From Dasypus novemcinctus (lineage: Eukaryota > Chordata > Mammalia > Cingulata > Dasypodidae), in assembly GCF_030445035.2 (NCBI RefSeq), contig NC_080689.1, forward strand, positions 20,117,278 through 20,181,277: a stretch of 64,000 nt of DNA. The letters are read 5' to 3'. Of the stretch, positions 22,346 through 34,131 are shown one piece after another. Within the stretch, counting starts at the first letter, position 1. Each line of letters opens with the position of its first letter. The notes beneath the pieces are model-generated. The model was not told the DNA's origin. It saw only the letters and a list, made by a program, of their open reading frames with translations, and ran no database searches. The position numbers were made by a program, and so were the translations under genes.

Positions 22346-22796
22346 CTTATAGCACTTTCACTCAACTTCAGAATCAGGAACAAAATATCTGAAAACAGCT
22401 GTATTTCATCTATAGGATCTTTTGTACCTTGTATTGACATGTTATGGTTAGATATGGTTAGTAGGCTATTTCCAAATGCCTACTCAACTTAGCAAGTTTC
22501 ATTTTTCAGTATGAATACTTTTGTTGACAATTGCTTTCTTGCAATTAGAAAAAACACGGCGTGAGTAATAATAACTACAGGCTACTGAGTTCTCATTGTG
22601 TACTAGGCATTGTTCCCTGCTAGATGGGTTTGTTATATCATCAGAAAATTGAGGGGCATAAAACACTGGGAAGAGAAATAGCCAGGATTGAAAGCCTGCT
22701 AAAACCTGCTTTCTTTATACTTGCTGTATTGGGGTTAGAGGAAGCCTCCAGTGGTCTGCTAATTTCAATCTTCTCTTTCAAAGAGTGGAATACTGT

Positions 22797-23438
22797 GTGT
22801 TTTCGTTTTCTATGAGCTGCTGGGAGGGATATGCCAGAAATAGGTTGGCTTTTATAATGGGAATTTATTAAATTAAAAGCTTACAGTTCCAAGGCTATGA
22901 AAATGTCCACATCAAGGTATCATCAGAGATGCTGATTCCTGCACGTTGGCAAAACACAGTGGTGGCTCTCCGGTCTGGGTCTTTGTTTCTCCTCCAGGCT
23001 TACTTTCTCCTCAAGCTCAGCTGTGGGTTCAGGCACATGGCTCATCTCTCCCCTCTTCTCCAGGCCTCCCTCTCAGTCTTTCTAGGACCTCTTTCCATGC
23101 CTCTGGTCCGCTGAATTACAGCCATTGGTCTCAGGGACCTCTCTTTCAGTCTCTCAGGGTTTCTCTGTCTCTGCCACTTATTTCTGTGAGTCTTTGCTTT
23201 TAGTCCTCCATTTATAAAGGACACCAGCAAGAGGACCAAGACCCACCCTGGATCACACCTCACTGAAACAATCCAATCAGAGGCCCCCAACTCAATCTAG
23301 TCCAATTAAAGTCTCCCGCCCCCAGCTGAATCCCAGCTGAATCCAATCCAATGAAAGGGTCCCAGCCCACAGGAATGGATTTGCTCCAAGAACATGATCT
23401 TCTCTGGGATACACAAAAAGCTTCAAACTGCCATACCA
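22797..23438 (-). mobile_element. ERVL-type solo LTR, near full length
   Basis: On the reverse strand it runs from TGGTATGGCAGTTTGAAGCT to a polyadenylation region (TTTAATAAATTCCCATTATA) and a 3' end near GAAAACGAAAACACA. The sequence begins TG and ends CA. The same family recurs at 17467 and 50040. No retroviral genes are present. Confidence 0.75.
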
Positions 23439-24995
23439 GGACACTTTGCCTGTCATCTTTTATAAAGTTCTCCTAGGAGAAATTCTGTGAGGTTTCCGTT
23501 AATAATAGTCTGTGGTCCTTTAAGATAACTTGATCTTTTTTTAAAAAATAAATCCTAGTCCATCTTTTTCCAAAAAGACAGATTAGTAAATGGGGACTGC
23601 AGAGGAATGAAGAAAAAAACAAAACCAAACAAACAAAAAAAAAACAATGGAGTAAGGAATCCCTACTCTACACCCAAACCCAAAACTCAGGAGGCCTAGA
23701 GTTGATGCTGCGTCTTGGAAGCAGGGTGATGGGGTGTGTGTTGAGAGGTGGCCTTCCCTCAAATGGAGCCTCAGTGCAGTTAAGGAATGGGCATGCCAAA
23801 CATCACTGATTTATTTAATTGTGTACCAAGATTAGTTTCTTCATGATGTAATTGTTTCTATTGGACATTTTATTAGTTTGGTATTCATAAGCAGAAATGT
23901 AAAGAAGAAATGATATCAAGTATGTGTGGCAAATTCATCTACTTTCCAATTAGTCTAGAGATTGTGACATGAAAAGAGGTACAGCTAGTTTGAGCTGTTT
24001 GTGACCACTTATCCAAATTATGGTAAATCTAAGTTAAAACCCTGAGTGAGTCTGATGAAAAGTATTCTTTTTGTCCATTTCCCTCTTTTAACAGTCAAAT
24101 CAATCTAAATCACTGTTTAGATAAAGCTCTACTTTACAGGCCAAGAGTGAGGAATAAAACCTGTAAGTAGACACAACACACTTCCTTTCTACCCATTCAT
24201 TCAAGAGGCCCTATAGTGAATGGCAAAGGGCCCTTATTCAAACCGTGGGAGCTGTGCTGTGGTAATACAGATGGATTTTTCACAACATGCAGAGTGCTTA
24301 TAAATAGATAGGTTTCAATCAACAAGTACCTTATTCAGGCATGTGCTCAAATATAGTAGCTATATTCATTAAACAAACATTTCTACTAATCCCAAGACTA
24401 TACTAATAAAAGAGTAATCCCTTATGGGCTAAAGGTAGTACTGGTTTGCTTGTAACTATTAGCATCTTTTACAGACCAAAGCCTAATAATAATTGTAGCT
24501 GCATTTGGTTTTCAACAAATGAACTCAAAAGTTGAGCTTCCCTTGAAATTTTTTTTTTAATTGCAATAGCTTAGTAGATAAAGAACTACTTTTTACTCTA
24601 GATACGCAGCTTGCAGCAAGCCAGTTTAGAAACCAGTTGGGTATGCATTTATGTTTTGTGTATGTGTGTGTGTGTTTTCTCATTGCTTTATGATAGAGCA
24701 CCTTTTCTTTCACACTGGTTAATTGAAGTATTTGCAGATTTTGTTTTTTTCTTTCACTTTATGGTAAGTATCAAGTTACTTTTCAATTTTGAGAATATTT
24801 GCAAACCCTTATTATAGCTGTTTGACTTTGTGTGGACCTTTTCTTCCTTGGGCTTGACTTTGTACAAAAAGGTCTTTACTCCCACATTATTCAGAGCTAG
24901 TTATAATTTGCTCAGCACACCACCAGAAATTTTCCCTTGCTAGTGATGTCAGATCTCCCTTCCTCTTTATTATTCTGACTTCTTATAAACTTCAG
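23439..24995. other. Intergenic, few features
   Basis: Unique-looking AT-rich sequence with a short (TG)n at 24655-24675. Nothing else was recognised before the splice-like segment at 24996. Confidence 0.5.
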
Positions 24996-25116
24996 TGACC
25001 TGTGAGTCAACCACACCATCTCTCGGCCCTGCCCCAACATTGTGATCTATGAAAAGGAAGTCCTGCCAAGGTCTAAGAAGCGGAAAACTGATATTATTAA
25101 AGTGATCTTCTGAACG
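24996..25116 (+). other. Candidate noncoding exon (splice signals only)
   Basis: A pyrimidine-rich tract ends in TTATAAACTTCAG at 24995. At the other end the donor is ACG|GTAAGTAT, with a full consensus intron start, at 25117. The 121 bp between them have stops in all three frames, so this is not an internal coding exon. It could be a lncRNA or alternative 3' exon, or chance. Confidence 0.25.
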
Positions 25117-25329
25117 GTAAGTATCAGCCTGTTTGGAGTCTTTTTAGTGTTATTGCCAATAAAGGTTGGGGGGGGGGGTGGTGCATAAATCATGTTTATG
25201 TTAAGGAGCTAACCAGAGCACAGCTAACTTTTTCCAGACTGAGGGTTCGAATGAGCATCAGTATATCTGTAGGCATGTAGAAATGGTTCCCCGATGCTGT
25301 TCACAGACAGGCAAGTGCTTCTTGAAGAC

Positions 25330-25460
25330 TCTATTACTGTGGGGCTCAGGAATTCTCTTAACTTCACTGGGCTTCAATTTCCTTATTCATAACCTGTCAG
25401 TGATCCAAACTGCAAGGGGTATTATAAAGATCAACTGAGAAGATGCATGTAGATATAAAT
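25330..25460 (+). repeat. MIR SINE fragment
   Basis: The motif CTTCACTGGGCTTCAATTTC and a downstream GGTATTATAAAGATCAACTG fit MIR. Confidence 0.65.
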
Positions 25461-25869
25461 GAAAAAGTTTATGGAAATACAAGTCAAGATCTTAGAGACT
25501 GTGGCTTTGATAGTACACATTGTACAACCTTTTCTGTCCCCTAGTCTGGAGCCTGATGACTTTCAGTGCTGCTGGGCCATGATCCTGAAGTGTGGTGATT
25601 CTCAGCATTTTCATTCCGGAGCAACCTTTTCCCATTTCTGGCTACTCCAACACCTCTAAGAGACCTGGGCAGCATATGAGGATTGGGGAAGAGATGAAGG
25701 AAAGAAGTATGATAGGATTTTATGATGTGAAGGAGAAAGAACCAAGTTAGTAACATCAGGATTTCCCAGGTTCTAAGGAAAGGAGAAAGGGTGATAGGGA
25801 GGAATGGACAGAAAAATGATAAAATGGGGAATTGACTGACTAGGATGAACTCAGTGGCTTCAGCACTTC

Positions 25870-26015
25870 CTAGAAGTGACCACACAGGAGCCGGGAAACC
25901 TCTCTGGGCCTCAATTTCCTCTGCTATAAAATGCAAATACCCACCTTGCTCACCAGACGGAATTGCCATGAGGATCAATGGAGGAGATGTTCGTGAAGTG
26001 TTTTGTGAGCAACTC
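25870..26015 (+). repeat. MIR SINE fragment
   Basis: CTCTGGGCCTCAATTTCCTC followed by TGCCATGAGGATCAATGGAG is a MIR core and 3' half. Confidence 0.75.
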
Positions 26016-26779
26016 TGCACAATCAGCTGTTGTTACGATAAGAAAGGGGCGTTGTGGATGGTTTTGCAGGTCTCAGAGGCAGGTGGGCTCAGCATCCTTA
26101 ATCCCCACAGGGGGCATAGCCCTGTGATTTGGGAAACAGTGCTGCAGAATTTCTTTCAGTCTTCCATGTGCCCCTTACCACTTCTCATGGAATCAGTTTG
26201 GCCTCTAGGATGTCTGGTGCCAGGGTTGATAAAAGCTGTTTTGGTATTTTAGCAGTTGTCTGGCCAGAAGACCTGCTTATGCCCCTACAGTTCTTTTTCA
26301 CAAAAAATTTCTAACAGCACAATGTGTGCTTCACATACCATGTTGATGCTCCTGGCCATAACCAGTAGGACAGAAGAGTTACTTTTTCTGGATAGGTATG
26401 CCCTGACTGATGTTCACCCTCTCTCCTATACAAAATCACAAGTGTTCCTGTTCATTGTCAAAACATGCGAGAGTAAAAAAGGCAAGAAGAAAAAAATGTA
26501 AATCACCCATATCCCACGTCCTAGAAGATAACATGTTAACATTTTTAGGTATATCCTTTGAGACTGTTTCTTATATAAGTAATTAGACATACATCTGAGA
26601 GAAAATTAGTGTGTTTATTTTTTACTGCATTATGCTTCTTAATAAAACACATGGAAACAGGCCTGCCCTATAGTTGTGTACAAATGGAGGCCCATGTACC
26701 AGGAATCTAAATATTTAAAAGCTAAGAAACTTTAATAAATTTTATTTTATGCTTTTGTCTTGACAAGTTATTCCTTCAT

Positions 26780-27555
26780 AATGACCTGAAAGGCCATTTT
26801 AAATTCCAGATCAGAAGAGGGTGGAGAGAGCCAGCCTGTTCCTGCTCCATCTGTTTGCAGGGGGTCTGTCCACACCATCTACAAACAGCTCTTCATGGCT
26901 ATGCCTCAGACCTAGGAGGGCAAAGGCCAGAGGCCATTCTGAAGCAGGCTAGGAAGATAGGGAATCAATAGATGGATCTGGAACCTGGCAGAGAGTCCAC
27001 TGGACATCAGTTAGCCCCAAGATGGCTGCTGGAAGACCCCCACCCCCAGGATTCTGCTATTCAGAACAAAGACTTCTTCTGGAAGCCAGAAGAAGCCCTG
27101 GATATTCCCCAAGGACTTTATCATTGGGTCCTCACTGGGTTGATAGGTGGGATAATCAAAACAGCAAACAGCTGGAACCCGTCCCCTGCCATTTGCAAAG
27201 GGGTGGAATAATTAATGGCTCAAAAAGCAGACAGCAAGGCCTGAACGCCCTCTCTCTTGCACTCTCTTGCCTGTGGACCTGTCCTGCCTTCTGCATTCCA
27301 TTCTCACCGTTTTTCCTCTGCCATGTGGCCACGCAAGTAAACCTGGGCATTTAGAATCTATAATGGGGAATTGTAGTCTGTAAATCAGCCCATCTTACCA
27401 CTTTTCAGCCCCTTTCTCTCTACATAGGACCTCTGATCTGTTATTTTCTCCCATTTCTCATCCCTCCCTACCTGAATAAATTACAGGCCTAACTCACCCG
27501 ACATGTTCCTGAAATTCATTTCTGCAGCATTGTCAAGAACCTAGACAAAATCCAG
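26780..27555 (+). mobile_element. Possible retroviral solo LTR
   Basis: The sequence has CAAGATGGCTGC, then CTTGCCTGTGGACCTGTCCT, a polyadenylation signal in CCTGAATAAATTACAGG (27471-27487) and a U5-like stretch. This resembles a class I ERV LTR in layout. The ends and target duplication are not clear. There is no viral coding sequence. Confidence 0.35.
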
Positions 27556-28265
27556 TAACAATTCCATCCCCAGGAGTCCAGACTGGGGACAGGCCCCTAG
27601 AGGACCTAGATTCAGGCTTTGGGTCTTTGGGCAAGGAACTCAGCTGTACAGGTATCCAAGCATGGTCTAGAAAGTGGGGGTAGAAGAGGCTCTAGGTGGG
27701 CATGATCCTTTGACCCCAAGGGCTAGGGGTGACTAGAGGAGGGACAGAGAAGGATCTTTGAAGTGAAAGACCCAGGGCAAAGGAGACTCTTCAACCTCTC
27801 TCCACTCCTCATTTACTCCAAGGAAGAAAGGATAAGTTAACTGATTGATGAAAGAGGGGAAAAGAAACTGAACCAGCTCAACTCCCTCGCTAGAAGAGAG
27901 GTTGCATTCTCCCACCTCTACTCTCCACGTGGAGCACATTTGAGTCTAGACCCAGGCTTGTCCAAGAGACTGCCCCTCTGTCCGTCCTCCCTAATGGGGC
28001 GGTAATTCTGGGTCAAGGTATCTGCCCTGTAGTCCCAAACTTCCTTGGATAAGTTGATCCAAGAGCTAGACTTCAGGAGAAGAGTCAGGGAGGCCAATTG
28101 CAATTACTATTCAAAATAATACAAAATGATATTTGGATTTCCATCTGTCTGAGTCCAGTGTCTATATCTCAATTGGCTTCAAAATCAGTTTAGAGAAGAG
28201 AGGGTGGTATGACTAATTAGAGTCAGAATTATTAAATTAAAATCCTAGTTGTGTTCATTGAGGCC
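27556..28265. other. Intergenic, no recognised features
   Basis: Unique-looking sequence; short ORFs here have no recognisable motif. Confidence 0.45.
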
Positions 28266-28267
28266 AA

Positions 28268-28875
28268 TGTGGATTTTTAAGGCTGTGAATCAGAATCACC
28301 TGAAGAATTAAAAAAACAAAACACCTTTGGTTCAACCACTGGAGAGTCAGGTCCTTAGATCCACTAGGTCTAGGCATGTGTATGTTTTATTTTTTAAAGA
28401 TTTATTGTATTTATCTCTTTCCTTCCCTTCCTGCCCCGCGCCACCACCAACCCCCCGCCCCCCCACTGTCTGCTCTCTGCGTCCATTCGCTGTTTGTTGT
28501 TCTGCCTCTGCTTGTCTTATCAGGGGGCACTGGGAAACTGCATCTCTTTTTTGTTGTGTCATCTTGCTGGGTCAGCTCTCTGTGTGTATGGCGCCACTCC
28601 TGGCCGGGCTGTGCTTTTTTCATGCGGGGCATACTCCTTGCATGTGGGACTCCCCTACACGGGGGACACCCCTGTGTGGCATGGCACTCCTTGTGTGGCA
28701 GCACTGTGTGTGGGCCAGCTTACCATACACATCAGGAGGCCCTGGGTATAGAATCCTGGACCATCCCTATGGTAGGCAGAAGCTCTATCAGTTGAGCCAC
28801 ATCTGCTTCCCTCGTGTATGTTTTTAAAGCACCAAAGGTGATTCTGATACATGTGTTTGAGAACTTCTGAATGTC
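28268..28875 (-). repeat. MER5A-like DNA transposon split by a DAS SINE
   Basis: The left part contains AATCAGAATCACCTGAAGAA and the right part (28814-28875) contains AAAGGTGATTCTGATACATG and TTTGAGAACTTCTGA. These are the two termini of a MER5A-type hAT relic, with the SINE at 28389-28813 inside. Confidence 0.75.
28389..28813 (-). mobile_element. DAS SINE, full length
   Basis: The antisense copy runs from ATTTTTTAAAGATTTATTG to GAGCCACATCTGCTTCCCT. The perfect 11-bp target duplication GTGTATGTTTT lies at 28378-28388 and 28814-28824. Confidence 0.93.
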
Positions 28876-29199
28876 AGTGAGCTTCATAAAATGAATATAA
28901 TTTCTGATTTGCTGTGTCAGAAGCTGACTATAAACATTAAATTTTGAAAATGCTTTAATATTAAATCTATATATAAAATAGTTTTTATTAGGAAACATCT
29001 AGTATTGTTTATTATAATTATTATTAAATAATGTATAGAGGAAAACACAAGAAAATAAATGCCAGATTCAGTTGCCAACAATCTGACTGACTGAACATGC
29101 AGAGAAATCTATATTTAGAACAACCAAATATACTTGATAAAAACTTTTTTAAAATTACATTTTTTTAGCTGAATAGCTGAATTGGCAAGAAAAAGGGGA

Positions 29200-30474
29200 A
29201 ATTCCTGGAGGCCGTAAAGTATAAATGCAGAGAGGTAAATGAATGTTAAAGCTGACATGTGCCATAGAGGCATCTACTGATTCTGGGGGAGGGGATAATC
29301 ATGAGTATAAATGGGCTGAGCATTCCTGGGGATAAGGAATAAAGCCCAGCACTCATCAAAGTGAGAGGTTGGATCAGGAATCCTCTGTATCCAGTACATT
29401 CTTAATGAAAAGTGGAACAATTCTAACAAAAACCCACTCCCCAGAGGAGGATTGTTGGGATGCTTGTCTATCTCTGCCTTCACTCTGGGCTGAGCAGAAA
29501 GAAAAAGAAAGCAAAAAGTCTTTTCCCTGATAATTCCTAATCACAAAATTGCCTTCAAATTGAAATTCATACTTCCTTAGTGGCCTAAACAAAGCAAGCC
29601 ACAATTTCACTTTAAAATGACCCCACATTAGTGATGCCTCCTTAATAGAATAGACCTCTTTTGAGGAATGCTCTTGAAACACAGTCCTCAATGCATTCCC
29701 TCCAATAAAGTCCAAAGGAATATGAAATAAAATATTGGAGACACACCAGTAGACATGCCACCATGGATAAGAATTGGTTGAAACAACAGAATAAGAACTG
29801 TAAAGACAATCAATGTTGAATTTATTAGGTACAGAATACAAAAAATGTACATTTTATATATTTTTTTAAAAATGACAAATTTGAACGTAGAAAAAAGTAT
29901 CAAAAGTGTTTCAGAAATAATTGAAGAAGAACTTCTAGAAATGAAAAATATTGTAAGTGAAATAAAAAATTCACTAATGGGTTAAATTAGGGCTTCTCAA
30001 CCTTGACAGTATTTTTGTTTTGGGCTAGATAATTCTTTATTGGGGGAGAGAGGGCTGTCCTTTGTATTATAGGGTGTTTAACAGCATCCTGACATACCAA
30101 CTAGATGCCAAAAGCACCACTTCCCCAGTTGTGAAAACCGAAAGTGTCTCCCACTTCATCAAATGTCCCCTGAAGAACAAAAATTTCCCTCTTTTGAGAA
30201 CCATGGGTTAAACGACATATGAGACAGAGCTGAAGAGGGAATTAGTGAAAGAAAGGATCTGAAGCTATTGCAGCACATTTTATGTCAGGAAGAAAAATAA
30301 ATGAGAAGTTAGGAGACATGAAGGATAGAATTATAGAGGCAATATCTAATCAAAGTTCCGTAAGGATATTAAAGAGAATAGAGAAGAGGAATTTGAAGGG
30401 ATAACAACTGAAAATTCTTCAGAAGTGATGAAAATTACCAATTCTCAAATTCAGAATTTCCATATAGATTTTTA
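29200..30474 (+). mobile_element. Old L1 5'/ORF1 segment with MER20 inserted
   Basis: TTGAAGAAGAACTTCTAGAA and a following GGGTTAAA...GAGAGCTGAAGAG-type ORF1 stretch resemble mammalian L1 5' UTR and ORF1. All frames are broken. The 155-codon open frame on the opposite strand (29374-29841) is an antisense accident of this element. Confidence 0.6.
29987..30204 (-). mobile_element. MER20 DNA transposon, full length
   Basis: This is a 218-bp element (TTAGGGCTTCTCAACCTTGA ... GAGAACCAT) containing GGGTGTTTAACAGCATCCTG and CACTTCCCCAGTTGTGA, which are typical of MER20. The perfect 8-bp hAT target duplication GGGTTAAA lies at 29979-29986 and 30205-30212. Confidence 0.9.
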
Positions 30475-30716
30475 AAATTACAAATCAATTTTATTGATAC
30501 ATATTAATAAAGCATACAATTCATCCAAAGTGTACAGTCAATGGTATTTGGTATAATCACATCGTTGTGCATTCATCACTTCATTATTTGAGCATTTTCA
30601 TTATTTCAATAATGGTAATAATAAAAACCAGACAAACAAATTATTCACCTTTCAATCTCTGTGTTTCCCTTGCTGTAGATAGCCGCTATATCTGACTTTT
30701 CTTGCAGAATTATTTA
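30474..30716 (-). mobile_element. L1 3' end (xenarthran-type, older)
   Basis: ATCAATTTTATTGATACATA, GTACAGTCAATGGTATTTGG and TGTGCATTCATCACTTCATT recur almost identically at 37900-38010. Both are antisense L1 3' ends. Confidence 0.65.
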
Positions 30717-31410
30717 TTTATTAAGCAGTTTTATTGAGATATATTCACATACCATACAATCTATCTAAAGTGCATATATAATGAATGGCTTTTAGTATAA
30801 TCACAATGTTGTGCATTTATCATCACAATAAATTTTAGAATTATTTCATTACTCCAAAAAGAAAAACTGCACACCCCTTAGCATATCTTCTGTAACCCTA
30901 ATAACCACTAATCAAATTTCATCTTCATAAGTTGACTTCTATTTACATTTTATATAAATGGAATCATACAATCAATATGTTACACAATATGTTTAGTTCA
31001 TGGCCAACACAAATTTGGTCTACTCATGGGACACAGCCAACCAAATTTGTGGGCCAGAAGCTGAGTCAGCCTTAGGCTGTGTCCCTCTCTCTCCCCTTTC
31101 CTGGGGTGATGAATCCCTGGAGCCCCCTTTGTCTGTAGTCGGCTCAGAGGCCTGAGATTCTAAAGTGTCTTTAGTGTGGGGGAGGATGCTGGCAACAGTA
31201 GCTGCTGGTTTCAACTCACAGTTTTTCCGCCACAATTTTCCTTCTTTGTCCTCTCTTCTGGGTGGTGTCCAGCCTTCGTCTGGTGCTTTAACCCTAGAAG
31301 ATCTTTTTCTAGGCCATTTCAGCCTGTCCACTAGTTATTTTTCTGGAGGATAAGAGTGTCCCATGTCTTTCCAGTCTGCCATCTTCCCAGAAGTCCCCTC
31401 CGTATAGATT
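30717..31410 (-). mobile_element. L1 3' fragment and L1 5' UTR-like segment
   Basis: Bases 30717-31010 hold the old L1 3' motif AGTTTTATTGAGATATATTC and ATATAAATGGAATCATACA. Bases 31011-31410, read on the reverse strand, begin GGACTTCTGGGAAGATGGCA. That resembles an L1 5' UTR start, followed by a short open frame. Confidence 0.5.
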
Positions 31411-31431
31411 TTTAAATTAACTTCTCACTTT

Positions 31432-31449
31432 ACACACACACACACACAG
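31432..31449. repeat. (AC)n microsatellite
   Basis: A short ACACAC run at the junction of two L1 pieces. Confidence 0.85.
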
Positions 31450-31826
31450 AATCTTGATAGTGAAATTTTAAAAGAACAATATTTATAATAGCACTAAAAA
31501 AATCCCAGTACCAGGGAATCAGCAATAAGATGACAAATACCACAACAAAACTATAAAACATTAAGAGAAAATTTCAAAGTCCTACGTAAATAAATGGTGG
31601 AATACTATACTCATGAATTGGAACATGATTCAGTAAAGACGTCAGTTCTCTCCAAATTGATCTAAAGTGTCCATATAGCCTTGATCAAAATCTCAACAGG
31701 ATTTTTGTAGAAATTGAAACTCTGATTCTAAAATATATGTGGAAATCCAGGGTCTGAGAACAGCAATAACAAACTTGGTGAACAAAGTTTAAGGACTTAC
31801 ACGACCAGATATCAAGATTTATTATA

Positions 31827-32267
31827 GGGAAGCGGACTTGGCCTAGTGGTTAGGGCATCCGTCTACCATATGGGAGGTTCGCAGTTCAAACCTGGGCCTC
31901 CTTGACCCGTGTGGAGCTGGCCCATGCGTAGTGCTGATGCGCACAAGGAGTGCCCTGCCACGCAGGGGTGTCCCTGTGTAGGGGAGCCCCACGTGCAAGG
32001 AGTGCGTCCCTTAAGGAGAGCCACCCAGCGCAAAAGAAAGTGCAGCCTGCCTAAGAATGGCGCCGCCCACATGGAGAGCTGTCCCACACGAGAGCTGACA
32101 CAACAAGATGACGCAACAAAAAGAAACACAGATTCCCATGCTGCTGACAACAACAGAAGCGGACAAAGAAGACGCAGCAAATAGACACAGAGAACAGACA
32201 ACCGGGGTGGGGGGGAAGGGGAGAGAAATAAATAAATAAATCTTTAAACAAAAACAAACAACAAAAA
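31827..32267 (+). mobile_element. DAS SINE, full length, first of two at one site
   Basis: The copy runs from GGGAAGCGGACTTGGCCTAG to an (AAAT)n CTTT and A-rich tail. It is flanked by perfect AAGATTTATTATA copies (31814-31826 and 32268-32280). Confidence 0.95.
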
Positions 32268-32280
32268 AAGATTTATTATA

Positions 32281-33173
32281 GGGAAGGGGATGTGGCTCAA
32301 GTGATAAGGCCTCTGCCTACCATGTGGGAGGACCCAGGTTCAATCCCTGGGTCCTCCTGGTGAAAAAGAAAAAGAGAAAGTGTGCCCGTGTGGCAAGCCA
32401 GTGCCTGCATGGTGAGCTGAGTGCTTGCATGGTGAGCCAAGTGCCCATGCAGTGAACCGAGTGCCTGCATGGCAAGCTGAGTGCCTATGTGGGTGCCCAC
32501 ACGGTGAGCCAAGTGCCCATGTGGAAAGCTGAGTACCCGCGTGGTGAGCTGAGTGCCCATGTGGTGAACTTAGTGCCCGTGTGGTGAGCCGAGTGCCCAC
32601 GCGAGTGCCCACATGGCGAGCAGAGTGCGCATGTGAGTGTTCATGTGGTGAGTCAGTCAGTGCCTTTGTGGCGAGCCAGTGCCCATGTGGTGAGCCAAGT
32701 GCCCACATGTGTGCCTACATGGTGAGCTGAGTGCTTGTGTGGTGAGCCAGGGCTTGCATTGTGAGCCAGTGCCTGTGCAGTGAACCAAGTGCCCACATGT
32801 GTGCCCATGGGGAGAGCTGAGTGCCCATGTGGTGAGCCGAGTGCCCACATGAGTGCCCGCGTGGTGAGCCAGTGCTCATGCAAGTGAGTCATGCAGCAAG
32901 ATGATGATTTAACAAAAGAGAGACGATGGGGAGAGTCAAGGTGAAGCGCAACAGAAACCAGGAACTGAGGTGGTACAATTGACAGGAAACCTCTTTCCAC
33001 ATCAGAGGTCCCCAGGATCAAATCCCAGTGAATCCTAGTGGAGAAAGATGAGAAGGCAAAAAGAGAATTAGATACAGAAGATCACACAGTGAATGGACAC
33101 ACTGAAAAGAGCAGGGCAGGGAGGGAAGACAGGGAGGGGAAGAAAAATAAAACTTTTTAAAAAAAGAATAAAA
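32281..33173 (+). mobile_element. DAS-related SINE with expanded internal VNTR
   Basis: The head GGGAAGGGGATGTGGCTCAA with B box GGTTCAATCCC is followed by a tandem array (32382-32892). The unique body (GAAACCAGGAACTGAGGTGG) and an A-rich tail come next, and the element ends at the third copy of AAGATTTATTATA (33174-33186). It is about 890 bp, against about 390 bp for the sister copy at 11515-11904. Confidence 0.92.
32382..32892. repeat. 20-bp/12-bp composite minisatellite inside a SINE
   Basis: About 28 units of the type GTGCCCATGTGGTGAGCCGA (20 bp) are interspersed with 12-bp short forms such as GTGCCCACATGT. Unit-to-unit divergence is substantial, so the array is not a recent perfect duplication. 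Confidence 0.93.
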
Positions 33174-34131
33174 AAGATTTATTATAAAGCTATAGCAATT
33201 AAGACAATGTGATATTGGTGCAAGAACAGAACATTGAATCCAGAAATAGACCTGCACATATACAAACCCTTGGTTTATGACATTGGCATTGCCCACCAAT
33301 GGAGAAAGGATGATCTTTTCAATAAGTAGTGCTGGGTCATTTAACTATCCATAGAGGAAAAAGTGAATCTTAACTCCTACCTCACACCTTACAGAAAAAT
33401 TAATTCCAAGTGAATTGTAGAACTAAATGTGATACAATAAAACTTCTAGAAGGTAACATAGAAGATAATATTAATGACTTGGGGTAGGTAAAGTTTTCTT
33501 GAATGAGACACAAAAACTACCAACTCTAGAGGGGAAAATGTTTTGTTTTGTTTTGTTCATCTCCCCACCCCTGCTGAGAATGACACAACAGAATGACTAA
33601 TAATAAAATTAGGCTACATACCAAGTGTTAATGAGGATGTGGAGTAACAGCAGCTCTTCAGCATTGCTGGTGGGAATGTAAATTGCTATAAGCTGTCTGG
33701 AAAACAGTTGGGCAATATCTGCTAACTTTGAAGATATGCATACCTTCTGACCCAACGATCTTACCCTTAGGTGCCTATACTTAAACACACACACATGAAC
33801 ATGTGCACCAAAAACTCAAACAAGAAGGTTCGTAGCAGCATTATCCGTAATAGCCCCGAAATGGAAACAACCCAAATGTCCACCAGTGGTAAAATGAACA
33901 CACAATGATGAGATAGTCATGCAAAGGAGTACCATGCATCAATGAAAATGAAGTTACTCCAGCCAGACCACTGAAACATGGGTGAATGTGTCAAACATTA
34001 TGTTGTGCAAACAAAGTCATACATGAAAAAAATGCTTACTGCTTGTTTCCATTTACATAGGAGTCCAAAAAGCAGATGCAACTAAACCATATTATTTTGT
34101 GATGCATGCTTGCGTGTTAAAAGCTAAAGGA

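Noticed and set aside
25541..26020. A 159-codon open frame on the reverse strand
   Set aside because: It overlaps a MIR and has no recognisable motif or coding context; likely chance in a region poor in stops.
29374..29841. A 155-codon open frame on the reverse strand
   Set aside because: It is antisense to an old L1 5' region; no domain recognised.
32297..33021. Histidine- and glycine-rich open frames and a CRISPR-like look of short direct repeats
   Set aside because: The repeats are contiguous 20/12-bp VNTR units with no unique spacers, inside a eukaryotic SINE.
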